This document shows positions 62,911 through 64,000 of a DNA stretch of 64,000 bases, piece by piece. The number at the start of each line of letters is the position of its first letter. The first letter of the stretch is position 1. A model generated the notes under the pieces. That model was not told where the DNA came from and searched no databases. It worked only from the letters and a program-made list of their open reading frames with translations. This stretch comes from Auanema rhodensis (taxonomy: Eukaryota; Nematoda; Chromadorea; Rhabditida; Rhabditidae). The stretch covers positions 13,035,638 to 13,099,637 of the forward strand of contig OZ059900.1 of assembly GCA_964057225.1 (NCBI GenBank). Reading direction: 5' to 3'. The position numbers and the translations under genes were made by a program.

Positions 62911-64000
62911 CTTTATCCGGTCAAACTATAATGTAAAAGACGCGTCATGTTCATATTCAAATTTGTTTTGCTTTGGCATCTATAGTGTCATATAATCATA
63001 CTAAGACAGACAGTTTTCAATATTGCACACTCATGGTGTGCTTTCCAAAATGTATTTCCAACTCAGAAGTTCTCTGGTTAGAATGAGATACTACCTCTAA
63101 CTTGGGTAATTAAACCAAATCTATTCAGGAAACTTATGAACTGTTGTAACCTATCGCCGTATAAGTGATCAGTGTACAAAGCTATACAAAGCTTTATCCA
63201 GTCAAACTATAATGTAAAAGACGCGTCATGTTCATATTCAAATTTGTTTTGCTTTGGCATCTATAGTGTCATATAATCATACTAAGACAGACAGTTTTCA
63301 ATATTGCACACTCATGGTGTGCTTTCCAAAATGTATTTCCAACTCAGAAGTTCTCTGGTTAGAATGAGATACTACCTCTAACTTGGGTAATTAAACCAAA
63401 TCTATTCAGGAAACTTATGAACTGTTGTAGCCTATCGCCGTATATGTGATCAGTGTACAAAGCTATACAAAGCTATACAAAGCTTTATCCGGTCAAACTA
63501 TAATGTAAAAGACGCGTCATGTTCATATTCAAATTCATTTTGCTTTAGCATCTGTAGTGTTATATAATCATACTAAGACAGACAGTTTTCAATATTGCAC
63601 ACTCGTGGTGTGCTTTCCAAAATGTATTTCCAACTCAGAAGTTCTCTGGTTAGATTGAGATACTACCTCTAACTTGGGTAATTAAACCAAATCTATTCAG
63701 GAAACTTATGAACTGTTCTAGCCTATCGCCGTATATATGATCAGTGTACAAAGCTATACAAAGCTATACAAAGCTTTATCCGGTGAAACTATAATGTAAA
63801 AGACGCGTCATGGTCATATTCAAATTTGTTTTGCTTTGGCATCTATAGTGTCATATAATCATACTAAGACAGACAGTTTTCAATATTGCACACTCATGGT
63901 GTGCTTTCCAAAATGTATTTCCAACTCAGAAGTTCTCTGGTTAGATTGAGATACTACCTCTAACTTGGGTAATTAAACCAAATCTATTCAGGAAACTTAT

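Larger units (their letters stand above)
49163..64000. repeat. Satellite array, mosaic block with several monomer subtypes
   Basis: Fits 51 monomers (28 long, 23 short) up to 63774, then a partial unit cut by the window end. Units mostly carry TATAGTGTC and AAGACAGAC. Subtype marks alternate: AAAGATATAC in short units, CCGGTGAAAC with CATGGTCATA, TATATATGATC, ACTCGTGGTG, TTATAAACTG, AACCATATC and two replaced versions of the ATTCAAATTTGTTTTG segment. No gene is present. Confidence 0.97.

Noticed and set aside
1-64000. CRISPR array
   Set aside because: Repeats are 281/291 bp and contiguous, with no unique spacers and no cas-like genes.
1-64000. Tandem repeat gene or repeated protein domain
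   Set aside because: A period of 281 is not a multiple of three and stops occur in every frame of the common unit. The 291-bp form is a multiple of three but has the same stops.
1-64000. CENP-B box or telomere repeats in the satellite
   Set aside because: I see no match to the CENP-B box pattern YTTCGTTGGAARCGGGA and no runs of TTAGG, TTAGGG or similar, so I do not claim a centromere or telomere.

Overview
This window is almost entirely one head-to-tail satellite DNA array, with a single LTR-retrotransposon-like insertion. It is eukaryotic, most likely from an animal. The evidence is a very long monotonous tandem array with a monomer of about 281 bp and about 35% GC, plus an element with two 337-bp direct terminal repeats carrying TATA-like and AATAAA signals. 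I see no prokaryotic gene, rRNA, tRNA or CRISPR array. I cannot name the species from the sequence.

Layout. (1) 1-15983: 56 full satellite monomers, all 281 bp except one of 280 bp, and most of a 57th. (2) 15984-19276: a 3,293-bp element that interrupts monomer 57, flanked by a 4-bp target duplication CGCC. Its 337-bp terminal repeats (15984-16320 and 18940-19276) look identical, so the insertion is young. The 2.6-kb interior has no recognisable gag, protease, reverse transcriptase or integrase, only short broken reading frames. It therefore looks non-autonomous and presumably moved using proteins supplied from elsewhere. (3) 19277-64000: monomer 57 resumes in phase and the array continues for 156 more full monomers plus a partial one. 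By arithmetic, 62 of these carry one extra 10-bp unit (291 bp).

The array has clear internal history. From 1 to about 35.4 kb it is nearly all 281-bp units, with three isolated 291-bp units spaced exactly 1,134 bp apart. From 35.4 to 49.2 kb the 291-bp form takes over, including 17 consecutive long units and nine copies in a row that look identical. From 49.2 kb to the end, several monomer subtypes alternate as a mosaic with local higher-order repeats of 582 and 1,144 bp. Private variants shared at exact monomer multiples (1,686, 1,967, 2,249, 4,576 and 5,379 bp) show block duplication. One monomer at 32552 is a hybrid that marks a one-monomer deletion by unequal exchange.

No conventional gene is present. 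The most interesting items are: the element's non-canonical CG...CG repeat ends; an open frame that crosses from the interior into the 3' repeat and stops before the repeat's own poly(A) signal; the acidic broken coding remnant with a duplicated SDxx[YW]xPP motif; the 10-bp (about one helical turn) length switch in the satellite; and the conserved dyad and palindromes in each monomer.
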